Source of the DNA: Caulobacter sp.
GTDB lineage: Bacteria; Pseudomonadota; Alphaproteobacteria; Caulobacterales; Caulobacteraceae
Direction of reading: 5' to 3'
Assembly (NCBI GenBank): GCA_029866155.1
Contig: JARWZW010000020.1
Location: 1 to 52,133, forward strand
DNA length: 52,133 bases
Shown here: positions 51,780-52,133 of the stretch, piece after piece
Position numbering within the stretch: position 1 is the stretch's first letter
Layout of the letters: the number at the start of each line of letters is the position of its first letter
Notes under the pieces: generated by a model
What the model saw: the letters and a program-made list of their open reading frames with translations, nothing else
Told to the model about the DNA's origin: nothing
Databases searched by the model: none
Program-made: the position numbers and the translations under genes

Positions 51780-52133
51780 CTACCAGAAGACGTTGCGATA
51801 GACCGACAGAACCCGACCGGTCCAGATATCGACCAGAAGCGCATCCTCGCCGACCCGGATCCACTCGCAGCCGATGGGCGGATAGGGCAGGCCGTAGCTG
51901 GCGCGATTGAGATAGTAGCTGGTGACGAACCAGGCTCTCGGCAGATAGGCGCCGCGAGACCAGGAATGGGCATACCAGCCGCTGGGGCGACGATAGGCGG
52001 CAATCCGGAACTGGCGCGGCGAGACATAGACCGGCCGCCAACGGCTCTGATCGAACGAGCGGCGACCCTGGTCACGGTTGCGAAGGGCCCTGCCTTCTCC
52101 GGGCCGCTTGATGACCGTGCGCTGCTTGACCAC
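51780..52133 (-). CDS. RcnB-like protein, C-terminal part
   Basis: The frame is open to the right edge, so the N-terminus (expected signal peptide) is outside. The visible 117 residues include the RcnB domain (YRRPSGWYAHSWSRGAYLPRAWF, split by variable sites from its paralogue) and end RVLSVYRNVFW, nearly the same as the RVISVYGNMFW end at 50040. The part seen before the domain is basic (GRALRNRDQGRRSFDQSRW) and has no hexapeptide tract. It is a tandem paralogue of the 50040-50870 gene. Confidence 0.8.
   Translation of the reverse strand: MVKQRTVIKRPGEGRALRNRDQGRRSFDQSRWRPVYVSPRQFRIAAYRRPSGWYAHSWSRGAYLPRAWFVTSYYLNRASYGLPYPPIGCEWIRVGEDALLVDIWTGRVLSVYRNVFW

Overview
The window is GC-rich DNA with tightly packed genes and frequent 4-nt ATGA or TTGA start/stop overlaps. 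The gene content suggests a free-living alphaproteobacterium, most likely Caulobacteraceae (Caulobacter or Phenylobacterium type). Reasons are the sux-type sucrose locus joined to an Entner-Doudoroff cluster, promoters resembling the Caulobacter sigma-73 consensus, the tlpA/argH/lptM/lysA and zinc-ribbon/ftsE/ftsX/ydcF/plsC blocks, and an alphaproteobacterial palindromic repeat. The genus is an inference. I see no insertion sequence, prophage, CRISPR array or integrase.

Region by region. 1-291: N-terminus of an RTX protein that runs off the left edge. 492-12595 (minus): one unidirectional run for sucrose use and glucose breakdown: TonB receptor, amylosucrase, fructokinase and MFS carrier, then zwf, pgl, edd, glk and eda. 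A LacI repressor (12772-13812) sits just upstream, and two near-identical operators flank the promoter. Together these take sucrose across the outer membrane, split it, phosphorylate both hexoses and send them to pyruvate and glyceraldehyde-3-phosphate. 13940-15830: tRNA-Leu(CAA) and an RTX protein built of three exact-length 142-residue modules. 15947-22195 (minus): tyrosine/homogentisate degradation (hppD, hmgA, fah-type hydrolase, MarR regulator) with a secreted isoaspartyl peptidase, a DUF4272 protein, a cupin and an orphan small protein between them. 22365-24235 (plus): YqaA-type membrane protein, DsbB, Coq7 and a 42-residue peptide. 24251-26955: HNH endonuclease, a 37-residue membrane peptide divergent from a TetR regulator across one palindrome, and gluQ.

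26956-37712: EamA transporter, GNAT enzyme and TlpA, then argH-lptM-lysA, twin palindromic elements, enoyl-CoA hydratase, hpt, a zinc-ribbon protein and ftsEX-ydcF-plsC. 37999-39471: a third RTX protein. 39575-41107: ChaC and DUF2125. 41215-44421: chorismate mutase, hisC-type aminotransferase, prephenate dehydrogenase and an SMR protein, a probable tyrosine synthesis operon. 44631-46595: VOC protein and RtcB RNA ligase behind a structured leader. 46705-49966: DinG-type helicase with a LexA-like box, and DUF4180. 50040-52133: two RcnB-like proteins, one carrying a lysine/proline hexapeptide repeat tract, flanking an orphan secreted protein.

Most of the window is ordinary core metabolism. The least explained parts are the TetR/37-residue peptide pair with symmetric overlapping promoters (25127-26038), the triplicated RTX module, the multi-partner rtcB leader, and the orphan proteins in the tyrosine cluster.
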